From: Oscillospiraceae bacterium | GTDB taxonomy: Bacteria; Bacillota; Clostridia; Oscillospirales; Oscillospiraceae | Length of the DNA: 59,562 nt | NCBI GenBank assembly: GCA_017412765.1 | Contig: JAFPWN010000036.1 | Location: forward strand, 1-59,562 | Direction: 5' to 3' | The notes under the pieces: generated by a model | The model's input: only the letters and a program-made list of their open reading frames with translations | What the model was told of the DNA's origin: nothing | Database searches by the model: none | Program-made: the position numbers and the translations under genes | Shown: piece after piece, positions 32,555-41,540 of the stretch | Position numbering within the stretch: position 1 is the first letter of the stretch | How the letters are laid out: each line of letters starts with the position of its first letter

Positions 32555-34990
32555 ATGCAACTTTCACGCAAATGGCTTAATGAATTTACCGACGTTTCTT
32601 CCGTCGGCGACCGCGAGTTCTGCGAAAGAATGACGCTCTCCGGCTCCAAGGTGGAAACTTATTCCTCCGCTTACGACACTGTTAAAAACGTAGTAGTCGG
32701 CAGAGTTGACGCGCTCCGCCGCCACCCCGACTCCGACCACCTCTGGATCTGCCAGGTGAACGTGGGCGATAAGCTTCTCCAGATCGTCACCGGCGCGCAG
32801 AATCTCAAGGAGGGCGATATCGTACCCGTCGCGCTCGACGGCAGCGTGCTGCCCGGCGGCAAGGAGATACACTCCGGCGCTCTGCGCGGCGTTGAGTCAG
32901 ACGGTATGCTCTGCTCGCTCGGCGAGCTTGGACTTGATACCCACGATTTTCCCGACGCCGTTGAGGACGGCATCTGGGTCATCACCGAGAAGGTCAAGCT
33001 CGGCAGCGACATTCGCCCGCTTATGAACGCGGACGACACCGTCGTTGAGTTCGAGATCACCCCGAACCGCCCCGACTGCCTCTCGATGATCGGTCTTGCG
33101 CGCGAGGCTCACGCGACCTTCGGCACGGAGCTGAAGCTCCACACCCCGGTCGTGAAGGGCAGCGGCGGAAACGCCGCGGAGCTCGTCAGCGTAACGATCG
33201 AAAACCCCGAGCTCTGCCCGAGATATACCGCGAGAGTCGTCAAAAACGTAAAGATCGGCCCCTCGCCGCTCTGGATGCGTCAGCGCCTTCGCGCCTGCGG
33301 CGTTCGCCCGATCTCCAATATCGTTGACATCACCAATTACGTCATGCTTGAGTACGGTCAGCCGATGCACGCCTTCGACTTTTCGTGCGTTGAGGGCGGC
33401 CACATCGTAGTCCGCACCGCGCGCGAGGGCGAGGAGATCACGACTCTCGACGATAAGCCCCACGCGCTCAAGTCCTCGATGCTCTGCATCTGCGACGAGC
33501 AGAAGCCCGTCTGCGTCGCCGGCGTCATGGGCGGCGCGAACTCCGAGATCATCGGCGACACCGCGACGGTGCTTTTCGAGGCGGCAAACTTCAACGGCCC
33601 CTCGGTCCGCCGCACCGCGATCGCCCTCGGCACGCGCACCGATTCCTCCGGAAGATTTGAAAAGGGTCTCGACGTCATGAACACCCTCGCGGCTGTGAAC
33701 CGCGCCTGCGAGCTCGTTGAGCTTCTCGGCTGCGGCGAGGTCGTGGACGGCGTCGTTGACGTATTCCCGAATAAGCCCGAGCCGACCGTTCTCGCGCTTC
33801 AGCCCGATAAGATAAACGCTCTTCTCGGCACCGACATATCCGAGGCGGAGATGATCCGCATACTCCGCACGCTCGACTTCGAGGTAGGCACGGAGATCAA
33901 GATCCCCGCGGGACTTCTCGGCGTTCTCGGCGCGACCGCCACGACGCTTGTCAAGGTACCGTCCTTCCGCGGCGACGTCGAGCACTACTCCGATCTCGCT
34001 GAGGAGGTCGCCCGCTTCTACGGCTACAACAACCTGCCGGCAACGCTCCAGCGCGGCGCCGGCACCACCGGCGGCTACTCCGAGACTCAGCTTGCCGAAA
34101 AGACCATCGGCGAGGCGGCGAGAGCCTGCGGCTACTCAGAGATCATCACATACTCATTCGTTTCGCCGTCGAGTCTCGACAAAATACGCGAGCCGGCGGA
34201 CTCAATCCTGCGCGATACCTATAAAATACTCAATCCTCTCGGCGAGGATACGAGCGTTATGCGCACCACCGCGCTGCCGAGCATGCTCGGCACCCTCGCG
34301 CGAAACGATGCCAAGGGCAACGCGGACGTAAAGCTCTATGAGATAGCGAAGATCTACCTCAAGCCCACGGAAAAGCGCGCCGACCGCTACGCCGACGAGC
34401 CGAAGGTGCTGACCCTCGGAGCCTACGGCGAGGGAATGGACTTCTTTAAGTTCAAGGGCGCAGTCGAGGCGATACTCTCCGCGCTCCGCATTGAGAACGT
34501 CGAGTACACCGCAAAGACCGACGCGCCCGCGTTCCACCCCGGCCGCTGCGCCGAGGTAAGCGCAAACGGCGTGCTTCTCGGCATGTTCGGTCAGATACAT
34601 CCGCTCACCGCGAAGAACTTCGGCGCCGACGTCGATTTCTACGCCGCCGAGCTGAGAGTCGATAAGCTCCTCGCCGTGCGCGGCAAGGGCGCGACCTATA
34701 AGCCGCTGCCCCGTTTCCCGGCGGTTACCCGCGATATCGCGGTCATCGCCGACAAGGAAGTGACGGTCGGCAAGATCGAAAAGACGATCAGAACCGCCGG
34801 CGGCGAGCTGCTGCGCGACGTAAAGCTCTTCGACGTCTACGAGGGCGCGGGTATTCCGTTTGGCAAGCGCAGCACCGCCTATTCGCTCGTTCTCCGCTCC
34901 GATGATTCGACTCTCAAGGTCGAGGACGCGGACGCGGTAATGGACAGGGTAGTCGCCGCGCTCCGCGAGATCGGCGCCGAGCGCAGATGA
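32555..34990 (+). CDS. pheT: Phenylalanine-tRNA ligase beta subunit
   Basis: An 811-residue subunit of normal length: an N-terminal EMAP-like tRNA-binding domain (GRVDALRRHPDSDHLWICQV), B3/B4 editing domain, B5 domain, catalytic-like core and a C-terminal anticodon-recognition domain (FPAVTRDIAVIADKEV). It forms the heterotetramer with PheS that charges tRNA-Phe. AAGGAGGG precedes ATG 32555. Confidence 0.97.
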   Translation: MQLSRKWLNEFTDVSSVGDREFCERMTLSGSKVETYSSAYDTVKNVVVGRVDALRRHPDSDHLWICQVNVGDKLLQIVTGAQNLKEGDIVPVALDGSVLPGGKEIHSGALRGVESDGMLCSLGELGLDTHDFPDAVEDGIWVITEKVKLGSDIRPLMNADDTVVEFEITPNRPDCLSMIGLAREAHATFGTELKLHTPVVKGSGGNAAELVSVTIENPELCPRYTARVVKNVKIGPSPLWMRQRLRACGVRPISNIVDITNYVMLEYGQPMHAFDFSCVEGGHIVVRTAREGEEITTLDDKPHALKSSMLCICDEQKPVCVAGVMGGANSEIIGDTATVLFEAANFNGPSVRRTAIALGTRTDSSGRFEKGLDVMNTLAAVNRACELVELLGCGEVVDGVVDVFPNKPEPTVLALQPDKINALLGTDISEAEMIRILRTLDFEVGTEIKIPAGLLGVLGATATTLVKVPSFRGDVEHYSDLAEEVARFYGYNNLPATLQRGAGTTGGYSETQLAEKTIGEAARACGYSEIITYSFVSPSSLDKIREPADSILRDTYKILNPLGEDTSVMRTTALPSMLGTLARNDAKGNADVKLYEIAKIYLKPTEKRADRYADEPKVLTLGAYGEGMDFFKFKGAVEAILSALRIENVEYTAKTDAPAFHPGRCAEVSANGVLLGMFGQIHPLTAKNFGADVDFYAAELRVDKLLAVRGKGATYKPLPRFPAVTRDIAVIADKEVTVGKIEKTIRTAGGELLRDVKLFDVYEGAGIPFGKRSTAYSLVLRSDDSTLKVEDADAVMDRVVAALREIGAERR

Positions 34991-35106
34991 GCAATCGTAG
35001 ATTTTGCGGGAAGAGGAGCCGCAGCGAAAGATATGAAGCTTGCGGTGACGAAAAACGACTGGAAAAAAATATTTTCGATTTTTGTAACTATTTTGTAACT
35101 TTCCTA

Positions 35107-35135
35107 TTGACAAGCTAAATTAGCTGTGCTAAAAT
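35107..35135 (+). promoter_or_regulatory. Promoter of the SLH-protein gene
   Basis: TTGACA (35107-35112), 17-bp spacer, TAAAAT (35130-35135). The spacer contains AGCTAA/TTAGCT symmetry. Confidence 0.75.
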
Positions 35136-35141
35136 GACCGC

Positions 35142-35452
35142 ATTGAAGGGAATGCTATCGCTATTTTCTTCGATATAACAGATGGTGCGGATTCTTAGAG
35201 CCTGAAAAAGGTAAAAAAGTTTTCAAACTTTTGAGGAACTTTTCCGAAGCCTTAAGAGTCTTCATTATGTAAGTGTACGGCGGAGCTTCCAGGGCCGCCC
35301 GACCTCAAAGGTCTCCGCCGTACTCCTCCTTTTTAGGGAGGCAAAACCATCTTAACGGTGCAAACGGGAAACCCGTTTACATACAAATCGCCGGGTTCAT
35401 GTAACCGGCAAAACTTCATTAGTAATTTATTTTTATAAGGAGGAAACACTAC
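35142..35452 (+). promoter_or_regulatory. Long structured 5' leader of the SLH-protein mRNA
   Basis: From the predicted start near 35142, the leader is about 310 nt. It folds into a long imperfect hairpin (GATTCTTA near 35192 with TAAGAGTC near 35260), then GTACGGCGGAG (about 35276) with CTCCGCCGTAC (about 35312) followed by TCCTCCTTTTT, a possible attenuator. The last part has two hairpins, one with an AAACGGG/CCCGTTT stem. The final AAGGAGG precedes ATG 35453. No known riboswitch class was recognised. Confidence 0.5.
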
Positions 35453-37822
35453 ATGAAGACCCTGAAAAAGACACTTGCACTTGTTCTGGCTCTTGTCATG
35501 GTAGTCGGCACCCTCGCTATCAGCGCTTCCGCTGCAAGCGATAACCTCGCCGGTTATGATGACAAGGCTGCTGCAAAGGCAAGCGATTATGCTGACGCTG
35601 CCAACGTATCCGTTGGTCTCGGCATAATCAAAGGTTACTCCGACAAAGAGCTCGGAATCAACCTGAACCTCACCCGCGAGCAGGCTGCTAAGGTTGCTGC
35701 CTACCTCAAGCTTGGCGAGAGCCTTGCTGAGAAGCTTCCTGCTTCCGCCACTGCTTTCACCGACGTTGCTGCTTCTGACTGGGCGAGCAAGTATATTGCT
35801 TACATCGCTTCCGAAGGCATCATCAACGGCAACGGTGACGGCACCTTCGCTCCCCAGGGCGAGCTTACCGGCTATGCTTTCGCCAAGATCCTTCTCAACA
35901 GCCTTGGCAAGGGCATCAGCACCACCGATAAGGGCGAAAAAGTCAATGCTTACACCGGCAACTATTGGATGACCAAGGTTGCTCAGGATGCAGCTACTGT
36001 CGGCATCTTCGCAGGCGTTGCTGCTGACGTTGACCTCACCAGCGCTATCTCCCGCGGCGTTGCAATGCAGATGCTCTACAACGCTCTCAAGGCTGATAAC
36101 GCCGCTGCTGCCAAAGATCAGAAGTTCAATGATTCTTATCACTGGACCGCTACTAACGGCACCGACAACGGCCAGCCCATCGTAACCCTTACCAAGGGCA
36201 CCACCACCATTGCAGTTATTGCTGCCGATCCCACCGCTACCGCTACCGTTACCGCTGCTACTGCCGGTGCTTTCAGCGCCGATCAGCTCAACAAGGTATT
36301 CGGCGTTGCTGCTGACGCTACCTCCAAGTACACCACTGACGGCGCTACCGTCTATCTCAACGGCGAGGTCGCTACCACCGCATTCGTAGCCGGCGACGAG
36401 GTTGCTATCTACGCCAACAACATGGCTGTCAACAACGTTCAGATCACCCGTTACGCTCTTGCCAAGGTCACCGGCGAGGCTAAAGTCACCACCGCTCCCG
36501 CCGCTCCCAACAAGGACGCCAAGGTTAAGTACACCCTTACCTTCGTTGACAACTCCACCATGGATGTCTATGACATCAACGTAAACGGCACTCTTGCCAA
36601 GGACGATTACGTTATCGTAGCATGCCAGGGCGATGCTCTTGCTAACAATAAGATCCTTGCTGTTAAGACTGCTGAGCAGGTTTCCGGCAAGGTCACCGCT
36701 TCCAAGGGCGCCACTTATTACATCGGCTCCAAGGGCTATGCTTCCACCGTTGCTCTTACCGTCGGCTCCTCCGAGGGCACTTGGGCACTCGATGCTCAGG
36801 GCAGAATCGCCATGGTCGTAACCGCTAAGGAAGCTGCCAAGGTTGACGATTACATCTTCATCTACAGCGTTCTCGTCGCCGGCACCAACGGCAACGTTTC
36901 CGATACCGGCGTTGTTGGCACTGGCTCCAAGACCTACACCGTTTACGGCGTTGACAACAACGGCAAGCTTATGAAGGCTGCTGTTAAGGAAGCCACCGCT
37001 AAGGCCATCACCGGAGAAGACAGCTTCAGCGTTGGTCAGTCCATTGACACCGCTAAATTGACCGGCTACAAGATGGTTGATGGCTATCTTACCATTGCTG
37101 CCGGCAACCTTACTGCCAACAACCTTTCAAACTATTCTACCACTGGTAATGCTAAGATCGGCACTTCCTATGCTAACGCCAACACCACCTTCTACTTCCT
37201 CAGCGTTGATAAGGGTGAGTACAAGGTTGAGACCATCAAGGGCTACAAGACCGTTAAGGTTGAGAATCCTTCCGAGGTCGGTTACCTTGTTGACAGCAAG
37301 AACACTGCTACCGTAGTATTCGTTAAGGGTGCTGCCGCTACTGTTGGCGGTCAGGAGACTCCCGCAACCCTCGTATTCGTCAAGTCTGACGATCTTGCCG
37401 GTCTGTACGATGGCACCAAGTACACCTACACTCTCACTGCTCTCGATGGCTCCAAGGTCACCTTCACTACTAACACTGACGTTCTTAAGGATGTCAATGG
37501 TGATGTTGCTGCTAACAGCCTTGTTGCTGTTAAGACCACTGACGGTGCTCTTACCTCCGTCGAGGTTCTCACTCCGTTCGAATCCACCGCTCTTAGTGTT
37601 GTAGACTATGTTTCCGGCGCAGAGCTTATCTCCGGCGATAACGAGTACAATGTTGCAAATGCCAAGGTCTATGAGATCACGGTCAAGGATGGCAACTATA
37701 GCGTAGCTTCTGGCGAGCTTAAGAAGGATCAGAAAGTTTACCTCGTTGGCGTAAGCGCTAATGACAAAACTCCTGAGACTGTTATCATCGTTCCCGCGCA
37801 GCTTGTTGCTGTAGCTAGCTAA
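35453..37822 (+). CDS. S-layer homology (SLH) domain surface protein
   Basis: A 789-residue secreted protein with a signal peptide cleaved near ISASA, then SLH repeats over roughly residues 30-215 (for example DVAASDWASKYIAYIASEGIINGNGDGTFAPQ), which bind pyruvylated cell-wall polymer. The remaining 570 residues are Thr/Ala/Val/Asp-rich and beta-structured without recognised domains. Codon choice is strongly biased and the leader long, both typical of an abundant S-layer-like protein. A strong terminator follows. Confidence 0.88.
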   Translation: MKTLKKTLALVLALVMVVGTLAISASAASDNLAGYDDKAAAKASDYADAANVSVGLGIIKGYSDKELGINLNLTREQAAKVAAYLKLGESLAEKLPASATAFTDVAASDWASKYIAYIASEGIINGNGDGTFAPQGELTGYAFAKILLNSLGKGISTTDKGEKVNAYTGNYWMTKVAQDAATVGIFAGVAADVDLTSAISRGVAMQMLYNALKADNAAAAKDQKFNDSYHWTATNGTDNGQPIVTLTKGTTTIAVIAADPTATATVTAATAGAFSADQLNKVFGVAADATSKYTTDGATVYLNGEVATTAFVAGDEVAIYANNMAVNNVQITRYALAKVTGEAKVTTAPAAPNKDAKVKYTLTFVDNSTMDVYDINVNGTLAKDDYVIVACQGDALANNKILAVKTAEQVSGKVTASKGATYYIGSKGYASTVALTVGSSEGTWALDAQGRIAMVVTAKEAAKVDDYIFIYSVLVAGTNGNVSDTGVVGTGSKTYTVYGVDNNGKLMKAAVKEATAKAITGEDSFSVGQSIDTAKLTGYKMVDGYLTIAAGNLTANNLSNYSTTGNAKIGTSYANANTTFYFLSVDKGEYKVETIKGYKTVKVENPSEVGYLVDSKNTATVVFVKGAAATVGGQETPATLVFVKSDDLAGLYDGTKYTYTLTALDGSKVTFTTNTDVLKDVNGDVAANSLVAVKTTDGALTSVEVLTPFESTALSVVDYVSGAELISGDNEYNVANAKVYEITVKDGNYSVASGELKKDQKVYLVGVSANDKTPETVIIVPAQLVAVAS

Positions 37823-37848
37823 TTAAAGATTCTTCTAATCAAAAAGAC

Positions 37849-37876
37849 AACCCCACGGGATTTCCCGTGGGGTTGT
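37849..37876 (+). terminator. Terminator of the SLH-protein gene
   Basis: A 12-bp GC-rich stem (CAACCCCACGGGA with CCCGTGGGGTTG) followed by TTTTCG. Confidence 0.85.
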
Positions 37877-37891
37877 TTTCGTCAATTAAAA

Positions 37892-37917
37892 TATCCCGCA
37901 GGAAATGACCTGCGGGA
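37892..37917 (-). terminator. Terminator of the dipeptidase gene
   Basis: ATCCCGCAGG/CCTGCGGGAT; on the minus strand it is followed by ATTTTAATTG. Confidence 0.65.
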
Positions 37918-37923
37918 TAACAG

Positions 37924-39312
37924 TTATTTACAAAACTTAATTATCGTTTCTGCGAAGATCGCGGCTGCGAGCTTAAGATCGGAAACGGGTGTGTTTTCGT
38001 CCGGCTCGTGCATCTTCGGAGTTCTGCCCGGGAAGGTCGCACCAAAAGCGACGCCGCCCTCAATGTCGTGGACGTAAGTGCCGCCGCCGATTGCGATAGA
38101 TTCGCCGTTTTCGCCGGTGTAGCTGTTGTATATATCAAGCAGTCCGCGCACGAAGTCGCTGTCGGAGGGCACCTCATGGGGGGCGGCCTTGCCTTTAAGC
38201 TCAACAGTCGCGTCGCCGCCGATGAACTCAGTGAGCTTCTTGTCGATTTCCTCTGCGCTGCTGCACACGGGAACGCGGCAGTCGAGCGTGGCTTTCAGCC
38301 CGTCCCAGACGGAATATTGAAGTGTTCCGAGATTGACTGTCAGCGCGCCGCTTGCGTCGGCGCAGTCCGCGCCGAATGCCTTGCCGCTGTAATCACCGTA
38401 GGGCAGCGCCCTTGCGAGAGCTGTCAGCGCGCGGTTGCCGACTGTATCGTCAAGCTTCAGAGCGTCAATAAGCTTCAGAAGCGCCTGAAGAGCGTTTTTT
38501 CCGTCCTGCGGGAGCGAAGCGTGCGCCGCTACGCCGTGCGCCGAGATATGCACGTTGCCGTACTCGCAGACGCGCGCATCAAAGCTCACGCCGGGGGTGC
38601 TCAGGGCGGCTATGGCGGCGTTGACCTCGTCGAGCGTAACGCCGACTATCCCGCAGCTTGCCTCACCCGCGACAGCGTTTGCGACGTGACCGCCCTGCAT
38701 TCTGCGGACGTGACGGCTCTTTTCCTCTGAGGCTGGGCAGCTTATGAGGAACGCAGCGCGTCCTTTCTCGACGTTTACGACCGGAAAATCTCCGTCGGGC
38801 GTGAATACTTTGGGCGGCATCTTGTAGTGCGCGAGGTACCAGTCAATGTCGTCGGATCCGGTCTCCTCACAGCTTCCGAGCAGAAGCTGAACCTTTTTCG
38901 TAAGCTTGACGCCGCTCTCGCGCACCGCCTTCATTGCATAGAGAGCTGCAATTGCGGGGCCTTTGTCGTCGGCAACGCCGCGGCCGTAGAGCATATCGCC
39001 CTCGCGCACCGGCGAGTAAGGCTCGCACTTCGTCCAGCCGGTTCCTGCGGGTACTACGTCGAGGTGTGCCAGCATACCGAGCGCCGCTTCGCCCTCGCCA
39101 AGCTCCGCTACGAGAACGCGGTCGCCGCGTATCTCAGCCGAAAATCCGCTTTTCTCAGCGATCTCCTTCGCCGTTTCGAGAGCCTTGCGCGGGCCGGCGC
39201 CGTATGGCGCTCCGTCGAGCGGCTCCGTGCGCTCTGAGTTGACGCGGCAGACTGTGAAGATGTCCTCAACGAGCGAGTTTTCCTGCTCGTCCATGTATTT
39301 TTTGAAGTCCAT
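37924..39312 (-). CDS. M20-family dipeptidase (PepV/Sapep type)
   Basis: A 462-residue metallopeptidase. The zinc ligands are visible in GMLAHLDVVPAGTGW, GRGVADDKGP (bridging Asp) and CEETGSDD (catalytic Glu). A lid domain is inserted between residues about 190 and 380, as in PepV and Sapep, which cleave dipeptides with two metal ions. Single-gene unit. Confidence 0.9.
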   Translation of the reverse strand: MDFKKYMDEQENSLVEDIFTVCRVNSERTEPLDGAPYGAGPRKALETAKEIAEKSGFSAEIRGDRVLVAELGEGEAALGMLAHLDVVPAGTGWTKCEPYSPVREGDMLYGRGVADDKGPAIAALYAMKAVRESGVKLTKKVQLLLGSCEETGSDDIDWYLAHYKMPPKVFTPDGDFPVVNVEKGRAAFLISCPASEEKSRHVRRMQGGHVANAVAGEASCGIVGVTLDEVNAAIAALSTPGVSFDARVCEYGNVHISAHGVAAHASLPQDGKNALQALLKLIDALKLDDTVGNRALTALARALPYGDYSGKAFGADCADASGALTVNLGTLQYSVWDGLKATLDCRVPVCSSAEEIDKKLTEFIGGDATVELKGKAAPHEVPSDSDFVRGLLDIYNSYTGENGESIAIGGGTYVHDIEGGVAFGATFPGRTPKMHEPDENTPVSDLKLAAAIFAETIIKFCK

Positions 39313-39398
39313 TGACTACCTCCTGAGTTTCGATAAGGTAAGTATATCACGGTTTAGAATGATATTCAAGTGCAGGACAAGAATTGAGAAAATGTGTA

Positions 39399-39427
39399 TT
39401 GACAAAAATGAAAGGGTATGTTAAAAT
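39399..39427 (+). promoter_or_regulatory. Promoter of the tRNA-Ser genes
   Basis: TTGACA (39399-39404), 17-bp spacer, TAAAAT (39422-39427), 14 bases before the first tRNA. Confidence 0.8.
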
Positions 39428-39440
39428 TTATAGGCTATTC

Positions 39441-39529
39441 GGAGAGATACCGAAGTGGTCATAACGGAGCGGTCTTGAAAACCGTCGGCGGGCAACCGTC
39501 CGTGGGTTCGAATCCCACTCTCTCCGCCA
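39441..39529 (+). tRNA. tRNA-Ser (UGA)
   Basis: Acceptor GGAGAGA/TCTCTCC, anticodon loop CTTGAAA with anticodon TGA, a long variable arm (class II), T-arm GTGGGTTCGAATCCCAC and encoded GCCA end. Confidence 0.95.
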
Positions 39530-39575
39530 ATCGGAGGGCGGGATCGCCGCCCTCCGGTAACTGAATAATAAACCT

Positions 39576-39668
39576 GCGGAAGTACCCAAGAGGCCGAAGG
39601 GGCTCCCCTGCTAAGGGAGTAGGCGGTCTTAAAGCCGCGCGAGGGTTCAAATCCCTCCTTCCGCGCCA
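39576..39668 (+). tRNA. tRNA-Ser (GCU), integration target
   Basis: Acceptor GCGGAAG/CTTCCGC, anticodon GCT in CTGCTAA, long variable arm, T-arm GAGGGTTCAAATCCCTC, encoded GCCA end. Its 3' end, from the T loop onward, is duplicated at 59207-59229 and forms the attachment site of the element that starts here. The gene remains intact. Confidence 0.95.
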
Positions 39669-39707
39669 AAATCCTGCACTGAAAAGTGCAGGATTTTGCT
39701 ATATATG
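39646..39707 (+). repeat. attL (62-bp direct repeat)
   Basis: Starts in the T loop of tRNA-Ser(GCU) with TTCAAATCCC and runs through the tRNA 3' end and its downstream hairpin AAAATCCTGCACT/AGTGCAGGATTTT to ATATATG. It is identical to 59207-59268. The hairpin probably terminates the tRNA transcript. Confidence 0.95.
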
Positions 39708-39849
39708 ACGCAAATTCGCCATAATTACGCAGAAAAAGTTAGAAAAACAAATTGAGCAAAAGCTCTGACCACTTATTTGACCACTAAATTAACGTTTTTA
39801 GGTGTATTATTTGTACTGAAACCACCTGAAAATACAGAAAATAATGGTC

Positions 39850-41013
39850 TTATCTGCCGGAAACGTTACGAATAAACCGCTCCATTCGCTCCGCACTCTG
39901 CTTCCTCATTCGCTGCGAGACGTGGCCGTAAACGTCAAGGGTAAAGCTTGCGGTAGCATGGCCGAGATTTCCCTGAACGGTTTTTATATCGTCGCCGCTT
40001 TCGATGGATACGACGGCATAGCTATGCCGGAGATCGTGGAAGCGCTCTTCTGGAATTCCGATATCCGTTACAAGGCGCTTGAAGTACTTGTAAACCGTGA
40101 AATGACATAAATTACCGCCGAGCTCGTTTGTAAATACGAGATTCATCGGATTATTCCAAGCGCTGCTCGCTGCAATCATATTTTGATGCTGCTTGAACGA
40201 TTCCGCTTTTAGAGCCGCCATCACAGAATCAGCCACAGTTATCAGCCTTGAGCGGCCGGACTTCGTGCTGACAAGGGTGTAGGTGCCGCCGACCTTCTGG
40301 GTTTTCTGGAGCTGCTTATTGATATAGATGGTGTTATGCTCAAAATCGACACAGTCCCAGGTCAGACCGAGAACCTCCCCCTGACGCATTCCCGTAAAGA
40401 GGGTGACCATATACACGTTTTCAAAGCGGGTCCCTTTGATTACCTTGAGGAAGGCGGCGATGTCCTTTTCCTCCATAGGGTGAAATTCTTTGCGCCGTAC
40501 CTTCGGAAGAGTGCAAAGGTCTGATGGGTTGCTTTTGATCATCTCCATCTTCACTGCCTGCTCTAACGCGTGGTGAAAGATGCCGTGAATGTTTTTTACC
40601 GTTTTTGCGGATAGATCGTGCTCGGATTGCAGTGAGTTGTATAGCTGTTGAATCTGTATTGCGTGCAGCTGACCCAGCGCGATGTTGCCGAGTGTCGGCT
40701 TGATGTAGTGATCGCAGGCATTTTTGTACGAGGCAACAGTGTATGGCTTCAACACGGGTTCGATATACGTTTTCAGCCAAAGATCAAGCCATGCGCTGAT
40801 TTTCATTTTGCTCGGCTCAAGATAATTGCCCTCGTCAACCTGTACTGCGATTTCAGAAAGCTTTTGCCTTACCTCTTTTTGCGTTTTCCCATAGTAATAT
40901 TTTATTTTAGGCTTACCGGTTTTGGGATCAAAGCCGAGGGTGTATCGACCTTCCCAGCGCCCGTCAGGACGCTTTCTTATCATACCGGTGCCTTTTGGAG
41001 CTCTACCGGACAT
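39850..41013 (-). CDS. int: Tyrosine recombinase integrase
   Basis: A 387-residue integrase of the Tn916/phage type: an N-terminal AP2-like arm-binding domain (GRWEGRYTLGFDPKTGKPK), a core-binding SAM-like domain (about 65-160) and a catalytic domain with Arg in GMRQGEVLGL, HDLRHSYA, LGHATASF and the nucleophilic Tyr in LDVYGHVS. All catalytic residues are present. It would insert and, with the small excisionase-like protein, excise the element at the tRNA-Ser site. Confidence 0.95.
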   Translation of the reverse strand: MSGRAPKGTGMIRKRPDGRWEGRYTLGFDPKTGKPKIKYYYGKTQKEVRQKLSEIAVQVDEGNYLEPSKMKISAWLDLWLKTYIEPVLKPYTVASYKNACDHYIKPTLGNIALGQLHAIQIQQLYNSLQSEHDLSAKTVKNIHGIFHHALEQAVKMEMIKSNPSDLCTLPKVRRKEFHPMEEKDIAAFLKVIKGTRFENVYMVTLFTGMRQGEVLGLTWDCVDFEHNTIYINKQLQKTQKVGGTYTLVSTKSGRSRLITVADSVMAALKAESFKQHQNMIAASSAWNNPMNLVFTNELGGNLCHFTVYKYFKRLVTDIGIPEERFHDLRHSYAVVSIESGDDIKTVQGNLGHATASFTLDVYGHVSQRMRKQSAERMERFIRNVSGR

Positions 41014-41107
41014 TATACCTCTCTTTCTTCAGTATAGAATTCGTACCTGTCAAAGCAAATTCCATGGTCATTATATCACTTTAATACTTTAAATCAAGAC
41101 AAAATAG

Positions 41108-41137
41108 TGAGCCGCCTGATTTTGCTTCAGGCGGCTC
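41108..41137 (-). terminator. Terminator between excisionase-like gene and integrase
   Basis: GAGCCGCCTGA/TCAGGCGGCTC stem; on the minus strand followed by ACTATTTTGTC. Confidence 0.65.
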
Positions 41138-41144
41138 ATTGTCT

Positions 41145-41336
41145 TTAACTGAACTGGCGCTCAATCCAGGCGGCGAGCTTGTCCTTAGGAACGACCATGC
41201 GTCTGCCTAAGTACAGGGTGGGGAAGCCCTCCATGTGCATGAGGTTATATGCTCCCGCACGGGAAATGCCGAGAAAACCTGCAACCTGAGCTGCGTTAAG
41301 GGCGTAGGGAAGATCTTCAAATTTAATGTTGTTCAT
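41145..41336 (-). CDS. xis: Excisionase-family helix-turn-helix protein
   Basis: A 63-residue MerR-like HTH protein. AAQVAGFLGISRAGAYNLMH forms the helix-turn-helix and FPTLYLGRRMVVPKDKLAAWI the wing, the standard pattern of DNA-binding excisionases. It lies upstream of int in the same direction, separated by a terminator hairpin that may set the Xis/Int ratio. It may alternatively be only a regulator of int. Confidence 0.85.
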   Translation of the reverse strand: MNNIKFEDLPYALNAAQVAGFLGISRAGAYNLMHMEGFPTLYLGRRMVVPKDKLAAWIERQFS

Positions 41337-41518
41337 AATATTACTCCTTTAATTATTTTAGATTTTGTTTTTATCCATCCAAGCGTACGATTTTGCACGC
41401 AAGACGGGCATAGGTTTGTTTTATCTTGTATTATTGTTTACATAACTCTTTCAATTTTTCAAGAGGTTTCGTTAATTTCGGCATCTTATCGTATTTAAAA
41501 AGAATTTCAAAATAATCT

Positions 41519-41540
41519 GTACATACGTACGAGCGTACGG
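41519..41540. repeat. GTAC triplet site, copy 1
   Basis: Three GTAC tetramers at exactly 8-bp spacing (41519, 41527, 41535), just downstream of the helicase/primase stop codon. Related to sites at 44500, 45392 and 45990. Confidence 0.7.
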
